Shown piece after piece: positions 10,273-23,000 of a DNA stretch of 64,000 bases (position 1 is its first letter; the number at the start of each line of letters is the position of its first letter). The notes beneath the pieces are model-generated. The model did no database searches and was not told the DNA's origin. It saw only the letters and a list, made by a program, of their open reading frames with translations. Origin of the DNA: Falciphora oryzae (taxonomy: Eukaryota; Ascomycota; Sordariomycetes; Magnaporthales; Magnaporthaceae); contig JNVV01000014.1 of NCBI GenBank assembly GCA_000733355.1, positions 652,064 to 716,063 on the forward strand, read 5' to 3'. The position numbers and the translations under genes were made by a program.

Positions 10273-13200
10273 TTGCCCAGGATTCCCTAGAATCAAAAAA
10301 GTAGAGAAGGAAGTAGTAAATAGGAAATAGGAAAAAGGAAAGAAGATAAAAAAGAATATCAGAAAGAATTGGGACAATGGGTGCTCCAACTAGCGTGATC
10401 GGAACTGCAGACTTTATTTGGATAGGTGGGAGGCTCTGGATTGCAGTGTGCGTGAGGGAAAGTTTCGAGTGTTGCGCTTCCGAGCTGGGGCTTGATGTTT
10501 AGGTAGTAGGTAGGTCAAGCAACGGTCCGGTTTATATAGATGTTTTGTAAGTGACTGGAAATCGGAAGCCAGCAAGCACAAGCGATGGCGAGGCCGAGCT
10601 TACAAGACCAAGTGCAAACGTCCCATGTAGGTGATTCACGGGAGGGGGATTCGCATTGCTTTATGGAAGTTGGCCGCAAGCCTGGTCGTCCAAGCAGGGG
10701 GAAAAAATGAGCTGGGGACCCCCTTGCGACGACGGGAGCCGATGCCAGGTTGTGGGGCCAGCCCACCATCCTGGCACGCTGGCTGAGCTAGCTCGCGCAA
10801 CTGGGGGTGGTCCGTCTCCGCAGCCTCTCCACCGCGTCGCCGGTACCCAGTGTGGATAAGCATCTAAGCTTGCTGAGGGTATTTGCAGTAAGCCACCGCA
10901 TTTGGCTCCTGGCGGCCGCCACAAAATTCGCTGCACTCATGCACACGCAGAAATCCTTCGGAGTGTGGATGGGTACGCTTCCCGGCAGCCTGTGAGCACC
11001 CTCCGTAGTCGCACATGCTGGCTGGCTGGCTAGGACTGGTCCGGACATGCAGGTAGTTGTCCTTACTCCGTCAGGTCGCATACTCCGCAAGGCTTTTGTC
11101 TGAGCCTGCCGTGCAGAGACGAGACGGCCAAATCACATGGTGCTACAAAAGCCACAGATCGCGGAGGCCACCCACCAGTGGACAGTACAGCTCGAGGCTG
11201 AGCACTCTGACGGGGAGGCCACCCAGGCTCGGCCCACATTCAAGTTGACCCTCGACGCTTGACTTTGCTGGGGACCCATCGCATGAACTTCAGCACCCTG
11301 CCCTACCGACAAGGATGCGCAACGAAAAGAAAGCGGGTTCTCCACGTGCCGGCGGCCGTTGTGCCAGGATGCCTCTATTCATAGTGATCCATCTCCGTCT
11401 CTTGTTTCGCGAAACATGGTTATTTTCTTCCCCCAGATGTCGAGTCGCAGTCAGTGGCATGCTCTGTCGTCTGGACAGCCAGAGATAGCAACATGCCAAA
11501 GCCTGCCAAAAATGGGTGGGTGTCTGTGCTCTTAATTTCCCGATGCGGCCTTCTAGTGCCCGTCGAGCTGGTGGCAGAGCAACATTTGACTTGAGCCAAG
11601 CCAACCGCGCACCGCGATGGAAAGACGAGACGCGCGCCTCCCCACAAAATCACCATCGCAACCAGCTAGCCATTCACAGAGGTCTAATCCTTCTGGTCTG
11701 GTATTGACTTGCATGTACCCGAAAAAGGCCTCCAAAAAGTGTGGTGACGCTGTGCTCTGTCGTACCATCCGTCTTGGACTCGCGCAACTGTGTCTACCTG
11801 TGTGGAATCGGAAGGAAGCTCTGGAACCCGAATCGAGGTGCAGTCGTTGGTCGCTGTTGCAGCAGGAAAATTACGGGCGGGCGGACGCGACCGCGCCCAG
11901 GCAGTGCTTCTCGATGGCAGGACGACGCGAGATCCAATTGACCTTCCTCGCCGTGCTCAGTTCTGAAACGAAGGGACCAAAATAGAAGCCAGTCAATCCG
12001 GCCTGCAAGCTCCATCTGTGCTTTGCTATCCCACCAACAGCAAAATCTGGACTTGCGCATCTCCTCGAACCGATCGCCCACCCATGGGAAACTTAATTCG
12101 ACAGTGGAAACGGGAAGGAGTCTTTGGACGAACCATGATGGCTGTCAGGTGCGTGGTGCCGACTCCCGTCGCTCGCTTCGCGATTTAGAGTTCCCCACCG
12201 GCGCGATAAGGGATTTCCTCTCCAGGCCTCCTTCCAATGACCGTGTCTGAACGTTTACGAGCAAACATCACCGATTCGTCATCCCGGCCTGAGTCACCGC
12301 GACCAGCTGCTTCGCTGCATGGATGTTGCCGGACGAAGAGCACCAAGCCCAGACAGGCCCCGAGGTGGTAGTTCAGGCTAGCGCAGCCCGGCGAGTGACA
12401 TGCGTGCACGCCACACGCCTCCCACCACCATGCGTACCTGGCAGGCTGCAGCTTTCCCGATCTCGGGAGGGATCGAATGTAGGACTTTTCGGGGCCTTGC
12501 TTGCGTGCTTACCTGCCGTCCACCCACTGACCGGGCTCCTGCCTGCTCGGTCCCGCTGCAGATGTGCACTGGCGAACACGGTTCAATTGGGGGCGGGCAC
12601 GCGAGATGGCGAAGCACTGCCTGGAAAATTACCTGCAGCGTGGAAAGGCAGGCGGCGTGCAGAGTCGGCATCAGCTCGAGAGGCGTGCGGGTCACACTCG
12701 CATCTTTGTCCACTGCGGCGATCCTTGCGACAGGGTGTCTGGGTTGGGGTAGCTGCGGGCTGTCGGATCGTTGCTCCTGGCTTGCACCCGCTGAGAATTC
12801 CAACCCGCGGTGGGATCGAGACAAGGAAATTGAGCTGCATGTAGAAACCATTCGTTATGAAAGATGCTTGCCCATTCGCTCAGAGGCCTCTCTCGGAGAC
12901 CTCCGGCGGTTTGGGCCTGCCGCAGTCGGGCTGTTGGTTCCAGGTGAGAACTCCATGCCTGCGCTGCGCCTTGCAATTTGCTGGGTCCCCACTGCATCAC
13001 GGGATCACGACGCAGCCGCCGCCACCACCAGTCCACCGCCACAGGTGTAGCCGAGCTGTCGGAGCCCCCGTGTAAAAGAGACCTGGAACGGAACGGCGAG
13101 GTGCTTCCAATGATGATGGGGGAGCTTTGAACGGCCAGCGTCTGTCTCTATGCTGCAGCATCTGCCCCCGCCAGGACTGGGAAACGGGCCAACACGATAA

Positions 13201-15897
13201 ACACTCCAAATACGTAGTAGAGATGCGCGCGCATAATACGAGGAAACAAAACAGGGACAAAGTAGCGAATCTTTCTGGAGTTGACAGGCAAACAAAACAA
13301 GAAACATTCCGCATGTGTGGGCCTGATGCAAGGAAGAAATGGGACAGCGACCTTGATTGCCGCCATTCCAACAGGGCGGCCGACCCGTCGATCTTTTTTC
13401 CTTTGGGCTCGCCACCTACGCAACCCAGCAATAGGGGTCCTCTTGGAGGGTGGCAGCCGCGCAGGTACGGGGCCCGGGGTACACCGTACGGATTGGCGAT
13501 GGCGTCAAAAAGTGACTTTGTGAGGGGAGGGTGGTGTCTCTGCATGCACCCCCTCCAGCATTGGAAATCAGGGCACCGAAAGGAAATTTCCAGCATCTCC
13601 ATGGAAGTATCGTCTCCACGACGGGCACGCAAAGATGCCGTCCGAGGGTTGCTGACCTCGCCTGTGTTCGGCCGTTGGCATCCTCACCTTTCCTCCGCGC
13701 CGTCCCGCGCTGGTCGCTCGCATGTGTAAAGTCAACGAAAACGCATACGAATTTCCTCTGCTGCGTACGCAACCTCACTGCCTCAACCTGCCCTGCCGCA
13801 AGTACAAGAGAAAGAAAGCTGTCGATGCTGGCATCGTGAGCCGGAAGGTCTGGCGGAGGCAAGGCTGTGGGGTGTTGCTAGCGTTCTCGCCACCAAGGCG
13901 GCTTGGCGCGGTGCGCGTGACCCTATTCGTAAAGAATTCCAGGCTGCCCACCCTCACCCACCACCGAACACCGCACTCGGATTCCGGAGATGACATATGT
14001 ACGAACAAGGTCCCCGGCGTCATCTCTGCCGTGACGTTGACCTGATGTCGACCCACTAGACTAGGGCGCAATATGGCATTTCTACACCTTGGTACTGTCT
14101 GGGAGGTGGCTCGCTGGGTGCCGGCTTTGTGCCGTCACCCAGTGGCAATGCGGGATCCTGAATGTCGTCAGACCTAAGGTGGGTGCAAAGTACACTAGCT
14201 CTCGCAGCACAACGGGCATGGGGCCTTAAGCCTGTGGCCAGGAGGACACATATTGAGAATCTCGAGTTCAAGATGCCGGCTGGCACGACGTAGCACCGTT
14301 GCGCAAACGAATCTTCTACTTCCTTGCCCCTGCAGACGGCGCACAAACAAGGCGAAAACATATGCCGGCCACGCGATGACCGAGATTCAACGTCCTATCT
14401 CCCACGCGACGTGAAGCAACCAGACTGTCCGGCCAGGCTCTAGGTGGGGCCCCAGAAACATCGCGACGCGTCACCAGTCAAGCAGCTGAATGTTCTGCCA
14501 CAGAGGACTCAGCGGATGACTCGGCTGGAGCCCATGCACGCTCGATGCGGGGAAACCCGACTCGGTTGTGCTGTGCACGTACAGTACGCAGTGACATCCT
14601 GCAGTAATCTCGACCTAAGGGTGGCTCAGCACGCTCAGCAGCCGCCAACTTTAAATGAGAGTTGGTTTGGCGGAGATCAAGTCGATCGGCCACTCATTTT
14701 TTCTCAGGTCATCGTGCCTGCCTGTGCGCAGCCAGTCCTGCAGACTGTGCTGGTCAGCTCCAACCTGCTTGCCCGCCTGTTCTGGGAATTCGGTGCTCCA
14801 AAATAGCGTCATCGCCAGGCGGCCAGTCGGGCCATTTCGCATGACGCGATATGCCCTCAGCCTTGCAGGGCGAGTCGGATTTTTAACTTGCTTTGATTTC
14901 TACTGTGCATCTTTCAAGCGCGCACCCGTTTGGTCGCGATCGAGATGACCCTCAATTGCCCCCATGTCCACCTCTCTGTCTGGGGCGCAGCTCCATGGAA
15001 TGCTCCGAACTGCGAAGTGGGTCGCACAGATCCGCTGCGCTGAGTGGCTCCAGCCTCATGGTCTGTGTTGGGTGCCAGTGGCGCTCGGGCGAGCATGGAG
15101 GGCCCGTTGGTGGGCAGCGTGGCAGCCTTGGCACTGGTCTCGTCTTTTTACAGGGTTGGTGACAGGCACCGTGCCATCCTTTCGGTCGTCACCCTCGAGC
15201 ACAATTGTTGCTGTCGCGCGAAGCTCTCCAAGCCTCCCCCGCAAGTCCCGCTGCGGCGTCAATTGATGCAAGCTGCACGCGTGTTTTGTTCCTGCATGAC
15301 TTGTGGCCTGCGCGCGCTTATGTTCTTATGCCTCACAGCCACTCGGCCGTCGCCAGTTCCCAGTGCGGTCGCACGACCCGGAACTCCGAAGGAGAATTAG
15401 TGTTCTCATTGACTACCTGTGGACTGCTAGACGTTGACGCTGTGCGCGCGGCGCCTAGATGCGAGCGATCAACAGTTGCTCCCACTCGAGCCTCTCCCGC
15501 TCGCGCCTCTGGACAGCCAGCTCCCAGCCCGTCAATCTCCAACCCGCTTGTCTAGGCACGCCAGGAACCTCACCTCTATTTTTGGTAGGCCTATTCCTTG
15601 TCCTGTTCAGGGCAAAACACAAGGCCCTCTCCACAGGGCTGCAGATTGACTCGGCTGCGTTCCCGAAGTGCTGGGGCTCGCATTGGGCCCCGCGACGGAA
15701 ATAGCAGATCCTCCCTACCCCTTGGGATCGAGTCAACCCCCCTGGCGGCGTCACGGATGGGCTCCTTCCATCCCCGCCCGAGCTTCGTTTGACCCTTCTT
15801 TTGCCTCTTTGGCAATGCCCGTCGATGCCCTTGTCGAACCGCGCGCGTCGGCACGCGGGATCGTCTCATGGGTCCCTGGAGTGGCCGCCCGCTTGCG

Positions 15898-16035
15898 ACG
15901 GGCGCGCGTCTCCAGTCTGCTGGTCAGTCAGGCGGTGCGGAGCCGGCCTTCCAGCCGGCCACTAGCACGGGCGCGCGTCTCCAGTCTGCTGGTCACCCAA
16001 GAGGTGCGGAGCCGGCCCCTCTAGCCGACCGCTTC
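15898..16035. repeat. Two-copy 69-bp direct tandem repeat
   Basis: Copies begin at 15898 and 15967 with the shared core ACGGGCGCGCGTCTCCAGTC. They continue through a shared TGCTGGTCA and GTGCGGAGCCGGCC, with differences concentrated between those pieces and near the unit ends. The first unit ends in a CCGGCC-rich joint. No reading frame explains it. Confidence 0.8.
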
Positions 16036-16163
16036 CCCGATGCGGGTCTAGGCCACAGAGAGAGGTATATATTCCCCGTAGGTTTTCAGGCACGTGGCAT
16101 CCACCCTCTACTTAGTACTAGCTATCCGGCTGGGTTCGGCCGGGGGGCGCGGGCGACGTCGAT

Positions 16164-16200
16164 GGGGACAGGGGTGCGGAGGGGATCGATGGGGGCAGGG
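16164..16200 (+). other. G-quadruplex-forming motif
   Basis: Five runs of three or more G within 37 bases are separated by loops of 3, 6, 6 and 2 bases (GGGGACAGGGG, then GGGG, GGGGG and GGG). This satisfies the usual intramolecular G-quadruplex rule. It lies 0.9 kb upstream of the DUF1996 gene. Confidence 0.55.
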
Positions 16201-16425
16201 CCGTGTACCTAATCGTAGGGCTGCGAGGCTTCTCGGGACCATAGACCCGACTAAGTTGATCTCGTAGGGGGCCGGACGGGCCGTTAATATAGAAATCCCA
16301 CCCTCCATTTCTGTACAGACGCTCCAAAGCAGGGTGATGGTTCTGCTGTGCCGCCCATGTTCATCGGCCCGGCCCCGGGCTGCGCGAGCGTCCCAGCCTG
16401 GTCGGACATGTCTCGCGTTGGTATC

Positions 16426-16458
16426 TACCTACCTAAGGTAGGCAGGTCTAGGTAGGTA
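16426..16458. repeat. Perfect 10-bp inverted repeat of TACCTACCTA
   Basis: TACCTACCTA at 16426-16435 is matched by TAGGTAGGTA at 16449-16458, with a 13-base spacer. Such short CCTA/TAGG tracts are simple-sequence structures, and no function is visible. Confidence 0.6.
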
Positions 16459-17095
16459 TTCATTCCCACCTCGGCTTGCTCCCGCCTTTCAAACGTAATA
16501 TGTGATGGCCGATATCTTCCCAAGTTGGTGTAACCTCGCTGGCGATGTGGCTGTCCCGTCGCTCTTGTCGAAACGTGTCAAGCAGGATTTCTTGTTGTGG
16601 CGGCCACAGCCAGGTAGACATCACGAGGAATTTGAGGCCCGTATGGGAGATTGACTTTGGCAATTTAACCTAGAGTGGATTGTCGAGTTCATATCTGGAG
16701 CGGCTTGTGATTGGATTGCGTATGCATCGCGATATTGCCGCCGACTTTGCCGGCTTCGCCATGGGATCGGCACTTCTACCTGCAATATCGGCAGCAGGAC
16801 TGTTGTAACGGCAGGATGTGGCAGATACTGCCGGCGTTTGGTTGATGGATGGAATTGGAGGGATCTGTCTGCTGCCCTTGTTATTAATAAAGCGGGCAGG
16901 CCGGCGACAACGCGAGGTCTGCCCATCGGAGCGAGCGTGGTCAAACACGGGTGCTCAGGTCTATCTAGCTATCCGCGCCCTCGCTTGAAGGTATAGACAG
17001 CGGCGAGGGCCTCATTCTAGCCCTTTTTTTTCCTTCGGAATTTGGCTGTTCCCTATTGCCGGGTGCGTCTAGCTACCCTCAACCCCTTCGTCGCG

Positions 17096-18653
17096 ATGGT
17101 TCGGACAACACTTGTCGTGGCCATGGCGGGGCTCGCCCAGGCAGCGCCGCAGTTCGTGGGCGGTTACAACGGAATGACGATGCTGCGGTTCGGCTGCACC
17201 AACGTCGTGATTGATCGGCTCGACCCTCTCGTCAACCCGGGCGTCCGCGGCTCCCCTCACCTGCACCAGATCGTGGGCGGCGACGGCTTCAACACGACCA
17301 TGACGACCGGCGACGTCTCCAAAACGGCCCAGTGCACCACCTGCGTCTTCAGCGAGGACCTCTCCAACTACTGGACCGCGAACCTGTATTTCAAGGCCCG
17401 CAACGGCACCTACAAGCGCGTGCCGCAGGGCGGACATGCGTACGTTCTCTGTCACCTTGGCTGATTGCGTGGCGTCGACGCAAGCGGTCTTCTGTTGCCC
17501 GCTCGCTGACATCTTGCCCTCCCCTCGCCTTAGTTTCCAGTTCAACGACAGATTCAGCACGCAGACCCAAGGCGGCATCCTCGTCTACTACGTATCCGAC
17601 CAGCCCGGCAAGATCACCGCCTTCAAGCCTGTACGTTTGGTTTTCCCCATCCTGTCCCAAGGTCGGCTTTCGCTGGAGGAGCAGTTCTAACAGCATTCAA
17701 CGCTACGTGGCCAACTAGGGATTCCGCATGCTTGTCGGCGACCCGAACGAACGATCGAGAAGCGGGACGAAGCTGAAGCGCCAGAACTGCTACCGCTGTT
17801 ACACAGGGCCCAACTTCGGCGGCGACGTTGGCGCGCCGTGTATGGACGATCGAGTCGACACCGAGACGCTCCCAAACAAGGTCTGCCCGGGAGGCATTCG
17901 CACAAACATCCTCTTCCCAACGTCGGTACTCCCATCTCCGTGTCCCTCTACCCTCTCGGCCCCCCCTCTAGCTGCACCTGGGTCCCTCGAGAGGACAGTA
18001 CTGAGTTCTAACATGGACTGGCTTCTCGTCTCTAGGTGCTGGGACGGCAAGAACCTCGACAGCCCCAACCACAAAGACCACGTCGCGTACCCCGTGACGG
18101 GGCCAGCCAACTTCCTGACACGCGGCGGCGCCTGCCCAGCCACGCACCCGGTGCGGATCCCGCAGCTCATGTACGAGGTGGTCTGGGACACGACAAAGTT
18201 CAACGACCGCTCGCTGTGGCCCGCCGACGGCTCGCAGCCCTTCGCCCTCAGCATGGGCGACCGCACAGGGCTGGGTCAGCACGGCGACTACGTCTTCGGC
18301 TGGCAGGACGACGCGCTGCAGAAGGCCATGGACCGCGCGGGCTGCTTCGGCGCCCAGTGCGGCTCCCTCAAGACCCAGGCCATCGACCGCGCCCGGGGCT
18401 GCACCGTGCCACGCCGCGTGCCCGAGGATATTGACAACTGTGAGTCTGCGCTCCCTCTTTCCGTTGTCCTGTTCCCTTCCTTGCGTGCTGGCTGCTTTGA
18501 TGCCTTCGCCTTGGCCATTACACACCCCCGATCTCTCTCCGAGGTTTCTACTATGCGCGATCAAACATCTCGGAGGCAAACAGCTGCTAACGTTGGCGTT
18601 TTGCAGGGCTCACCGAGCTTCCCGGAACTACCGAGTGGGGAAGAAAAGCGTAG
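17096..18653 (+). CDS. Secreted DUF1996-domain protein
   Basis: Five exons (17096-17439, 17534-17630, 17719-17921, 18036-18439, 18607-18653) join in phase to 364 residues. A signal peptide covers about residues 1-17 (MVRTTLVVAMAGLAQAA). The DUF1996 hallmarks follow: FGCTNVVIDRLDPLVNPG, SPHLHQIVGGDGFN, TCVFSEDLSNYWTANLY, GFRMLVGDP, FPTCWDGKNLDSPNHKDHVA, GACPATHPVRIPQLMYEV and finally WLTELPG. Splicing exon 3 to exon 4 restores the Thr-Cys-Trp of the FPTCWDGK motif, and the last 47-base exon restores the terminal WLTELPG, so both joins are well supported. Family members are secreted fungal proteins, some attached to WSC domains. No biochemical function is established, and no WSC domain is present here. 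Confidence 0.92.
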
Positions 18654-19077
18654 GTCGGGACAAACATACGGTTCATTCTTGAAGGATCGGGCTAGGGGCT
18701 AGAGAACGGAGATCGGACCCCAACAGCTCGCAATAATTACCTACCCCCCTGTCATCGCAATTTATTTGAGGGGCTATGGAGGGGAAGAATACGCACCTAG
18801 TCACCCAACACCGTAGAGGCCATGTATACCCGGGTCTGCGAATGGTACTGGAAAATGCTGTCTTGATTTGTTGTCATCCCTCCCTGTCGAGTTCCCTCTC
18901 CGTCAATGTCTTGAGCCGCACGCGGGCACCGGGTGGGACCCACCTGGCGACCCACATGTTAGATAATCCCTGCATGCACCAGCTTTGAGCTGCGATTCGA
19001 TTCTGTCATTCATTGCCTGCCCGCACCACAACCCGCGCAAACACTCGACTGCCGCGCTTCGCCCCCCCCCATCTACC
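18654..19077. other. Intergenic region between DUF1996 and BolA genes
   Basis: This 424-base stretch between two same-strand genes contains a C-run close to the downstream start (about 19061-19071) and nothing else that I can assign. Confidence 0.4.
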
Positions 19078-19587
19078 ATGCTTCTCAGGATAAGCACGTC
19101 CCGGCCAGTCTCGGCCGCTGTCCCAGCCTCCGCCCGAGCCGCCCTCCTCCTCGGCCGACCCTTCTCCCTAGCCGCCGTCAATATCAGCCCGCCGCGCGCG
19201 TCTCCTCGCTCCACCCGCCGGCTGCTACCGGCACGGATACGACCGCGCGCCGCCCAGGTCACCATCGCGAGAGCCGGCTCCTCGTCCGCCTCCTCCTCTG
19301 CCATCCCAGCAGCAGGCGACGCCTCCTCGGCCGCGCCGCCCGCCAAGCCCGACTACCTCAACGAGGCCGAGACGGTCATCTGGGACCGGCTGGTGGCCGA
19401 GTTCGCGCCCGCGGAGCTGGTGGTGCAGGACATCTCGGGCGGGTGCGGGTCCATGTACGGCATCGAGATCAGCTCCGACAGGTTCCGGGGCCACGGCGTG
19501 CTGAAGCAGCAGCGCATGGTCAACAGCGTCCTGGCAGACTTGATGAAGGGCTGGCATGGCGTTCAGCTGCGCACGAGGGCTCCATGA
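19078..19587 (+). CDS. Mitochondrial BolA-like protein (BOLA3 type)
   Basis: A single exon of 170 codons encodes 169 residues. The first about 65 residues are rich in Arg, Ser and Ala without acids (MLLRISTSRPVSAAVPASAR), a typical mitochondrial targeting sequence. The C-terminal BolA domain runs from about residue 95: EAETVIWDRLVAEFAPAELV, VQDISGGCGSMYGIEISSDR, FRGHGVLKQQRMVNSVLADL and a closing GWHGVQLRT. The SGGCGSMY and LKQQRMVN motifs match human BOLA3 and fungal equivalents. These proteins work with the mitochondrial glutaredoxin/NFU1 route delivering [4Fe-4S] clusters to lipoate synthase and respiratory enzymes. Cys in GGCGS and His in FRGHG are candidate cluster ligands. The start at 19078 is the first ATG giving the presequence. 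Confidence 0.93.
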   Translation: MLLRISTSRPVSAAVPASARAALLLGRPFSLAAVNISPPRASPRSTRRLLPARIRPRAAQVTIARAGSSSASSSAIPAAGDASSAAPPAKPDYLNEAETVIWDRLVAEFAPAELVVQDISGGCGSMYGIEISSDRFRGHGVLKQQRMVNSVLADLMKGWHGVQLRTRAP

Positions 19588-20024
19588 GCGAGCCGGTTTT
19601 TTTTCGGGCCGGGTTTTTTTTTTCGGCATAGGGCAAAACGAGTGGAATAGTAGTTACAGACTTCTATTCTTCCCGCACTGCTCCGATACCCGTGCAAAGA
19701 AGCCTCTGTCTGCGCACCAACGACGACTGCCTCGTCCGAATCTACAACATCCCGTGGTGGACACGCTTTAGGTAGAGCACGTCGATTTCATCCAAAGTGC
19801 AGGTAAATATTTTTCAGTATTTGGGGTATCCAAGATGGAGCAGCATTGTGCGAGCTATGGAATGTACCGCTTCCCTCCCAAGATGCAAAACCTGGCAGCT
19901 CTTCTTAGTGGAAAGGGGGACAGGAAAAGATATAGGATGAAGAGACAGGAAGAGGAGCAAGAAAGGAACGAGAATAGGAACAAGAACAGGAACAGGGACA
20001 AGAAACAGGAGTACCAATCATAAA
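19588..20024. other. Convergent intergenic region with polypurine tract
   Basis: This 437-base stretch separates the 3' ends of the BolA and fusion-protein genes. The part 19913-20011 is a degenerate GGAAA/AACAGGA polypurine tract on the plus strand. T-runs at 19599-19624 probably belong to the BolA 3' end. No gene is seen. Confidence 0.45.
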
Positions 20025-23000
20025 CTACTGGGGGTAAAAGTTCATGTTATCTACCGTGCTTATGCTGCTAACGTCGTCGTCGACGAACCCCTCGTCCGAC
20101 CTGCTGCTCGCCCGCTTCTTGAGCGAGTCCCAGCGCCCCACCAGCGACGACGAGAGCCGTGCCGAGTCGGGCTGCATGTTCCCCGCGCCGCCCTGGGGGT
20201 GGTGGAAGGCGAGGTCGCTGCTGACCTGCTGGACCAGCTGCGGCGGCGGCGGCGGCGGCGGCGGCGGCTGGGCCTCCGTCGAGACGGCAAAGCTGGACGA
20301 CACCGCAGACAGCTTGCGGAGCCGGCGCTCCTCGGCGTCCACGGCGCGCACGACGGCCTCGCCCCCGGGGAGCCGCACGTCCTCGGCGCCCAGCGTCTCG
20401 GCGATGTCGAGCAGCAGCACGTCCATGGGGCACAGGTAGGCGACGCGCTTCCTGTCGCTCCAGGCGAGCACGTGGCCGCACAGGCGGCCGTGCTCGCGCT
20501 CGACGATCCAGGCGCCGCTGTCGCCCGGGATGCCCATGGGGAGTGGCGGTGGGCCGCCGGGCCGGTCCTGCTGCCGCCGCTTGCGCTGCTGCGGCGAGGG
20601 CGTGCCGCTGATCTGGTACGAGTGGCTGGGGGTCTGGCGCCCGTAGATCTTGATGGAGACGAGGGCGGGCAGCACGCGGCCGGTCTGCAGGCCGCTCGTG
20701 CGCGCGATGCACTGCACCTCGAGGCCCGGGAGCGCCGAGGCCGGGGCCACGGTGGTGGGGTTGAGGCCGGTGGCGGGGGCCAGGGCCTCGCCGTCGGGGC
20801 TGATCTGGGGGATGAGGTTCTTGCTGGGCACGCGGTTCCTGTGCTTCTCCTCGTCAAACTCGATCAGGGCCCAGTCGATCTCGTGGACGAGGCCGTTCTC
20901 GTCGGTGCGCCGCCGGATGCCGCTCGAGGCGTGCACCTCGCCGATGGTGTGGCTGGCCAGGTGCTCCTCATCGGCCGTTTCGGGGTCCGGGAAGAAGCCG
21001 TCCTGGACGTCCTCGAGCGCGGGCTGCGTGACGACGTAGCCCTCGCCGCACCCGACCTCGATGCCCGGTATGTCGCCGGGCTCGCTCGGCGTGTCGTCGT
21101 CGTCGTCCGCGCCGCCGTCTTCCCCGTCGTCGTCGCTGGTAAAGGCCGACTCGGAGTAGGCGTCGGACTCGCTGTCGGAGAACTCGCACGCGTACTCGGA
21201 CTCGTTGCCGCTGCTGCTGTAGCCGGCGGACTGCTCTGCCTGCAGGTCGGCGTACCACTGCGAAAGCGACGCGTTGAGGTCCATCATCTCCTGCGCCGTG
21301 GCGCTGCTGCGCAGGATCTTTTGTATCTGCTTCTCCGTCGCCGTGTTCTCGCCGACGCCGGCGTCGGGGTCGTCAAGCATGTGGTGCACCGTCATGCCGT
21401 ACGGCTTGTCGTCCACCAGGACCAGCCCGCCGAAGCTCACGGGCGGCAGGTGCCGGCCGCCGATCCACGCCCCGATGCTCGCCCCGTTTCCTGGCTGCTC
21501 CTGGAAGTCGCCGTTGGCCGGCTCGAGCGGGCCGCGGCCGCCCCCTTGGTGCTGCTGCTCCTTTGCACCCGCCGTCGCCGCTGTCTTGCGCGAGCGCAGG
21601 ACCTGGCCCCTGCAGACCTTGAGGGCGAAGCCGGTGGTGCCGTCGAACAGGGTGCCCAGCTGCTTCTTGAGGATGCTGCGCACCTTGGAGACCGAGGTGC
21701 AGACGACCAGGACCGTGGGCTGCGTCTCGCGCGCCGACGCGCCGATGGACTCGAGCGAGATCTCAACCGACTCAGGATGCTTGCGGTTGAAGTGGCGCAG
21801 CGCCTGGTTGACCTGCGGCATGATGTGCTTGTTCCATTGCTCGACCGCGTCGGCGGGTAGGGGTACGTGCGGGTACAGTCGCGACTTTGGTGCCGACCTC
21901 TTGGCCTTTGCTTGGACCTCTTCTGGTAGGGGGAAAGCTGCAGAAGGCGACGTGGGTTAGACAAGGGCAGAACGCAGCAAGGAACAACGGTGCGTGCAAG
22001 CATCCACTTACTCTCGATGACGACAGGTGTCGTCTGGGTGAACCCTGGAGGTGGAGGCCCTTGTCTTTCGGGAATCACCTGCAGAGCCGGCCCCTTTGCG
22101 GACTTTTTGGACTCCTTGGACGATCCTGCTATGGGCTGCTGCGGTGGCACGGCGACTGGGGGCGGGCGCGGCTCGCCCAGGTCGTCGCTGAGGCGCTCCT
22201 CCAGCCCGCTCACGCCGTCGAGGATGCAGCACGCCTCGAGATAGCGGCTGGCCTTGACCTGGACCCTCGACACGAGCTGCTCGCCGCCGCCCTGGCCCGA
22301 GAGCTCCTTCTCCACAGCCGTCCAGCAGGCCTGGACCGCCTTCATGTACAGAGTGCCGCAGCGGATGGCGAGCTGGTCGAGAAGGCCGACGGGGATTTCG
22401 GTCGAGCCGGCGTGCGGCACCAGGTTCTCGAGGTTCGTCCAGAGACCGATGGAGAGGAGCAGCATCGAGAGCGAGTAGAGGTCGAAGACGCGGGACTCGG
22501 CGCCGTCGCCCACGCTGGACTGGCCGGTGAGGCGGGGGTCGAGCGGGTGCCGGTAGAGCGAGAAGCCCGTCGCCGAGGGGGCTGGGGCGGCGGCGGGGTC
22601 CTCGAAGGGCGAACCAGGGAATAGATCGAAGGATGACACGAGCGGGCGGCGGATGTCGACGTCGGCCGTGTTCATAGCCGGGTCGTTGCCGACGGCGTTG
22701 CAGAAGGAGATGTTGGTGTCGACCAGGTTGCCGTGGGTGATGCCGCGGGCGTGCATGTCGAAGACGGTGTTGGCCAGGTTGGAGGCGAGGCGGAACTTGG
22801 CCTCGAGCTTGGGCTCGAAGTCGGGCCGGCGCAGCAGGTCCGAGAGCGAGCAGAGGCTGTAGAGCGGGTTCTGGGTTAGGTTCTCGAACGAGACCGGGTT
22901 GAAGGTGGGCGGGAACTGGTAGACGAGGCCCAGGCGGGAGTGCTCGATGTCCTCAAAGTAGGCCAGCAGGCGGGGCAGGCCGATCCAGGAGCCGGGCGAG

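Larger units (their letters stand above)
10273..17095. other. About 6.8 kb without a supportable gene
   Basis: All reading frames here are short, start and stop without splice logic that I can extend, and match no family I know. Base composition stays moderately GC-rich, so this is not simply RIP-decayed transposon DNA. Small structures are listed separately: a 69-bp tandem repeat (15898-16035), a G-quadruplex motif (16164-16200) and an inverted repeat (16426-16458). A polypurine patch lies at about 10290-10370. Possible content includes long regulatory DNA, a non-coding transcript or an unrecognised gene. Confidence 0.5.

Noticed and set aside
20199..21860. Plus-strand 553-codon open frame antisense to the protease domain
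   Set aside because: Val/Leu/Arg/Gly-rich translation without motifs. It mirrors a GC-rich real exon on the minus strand that carries a clear protease triad and correct splicing.
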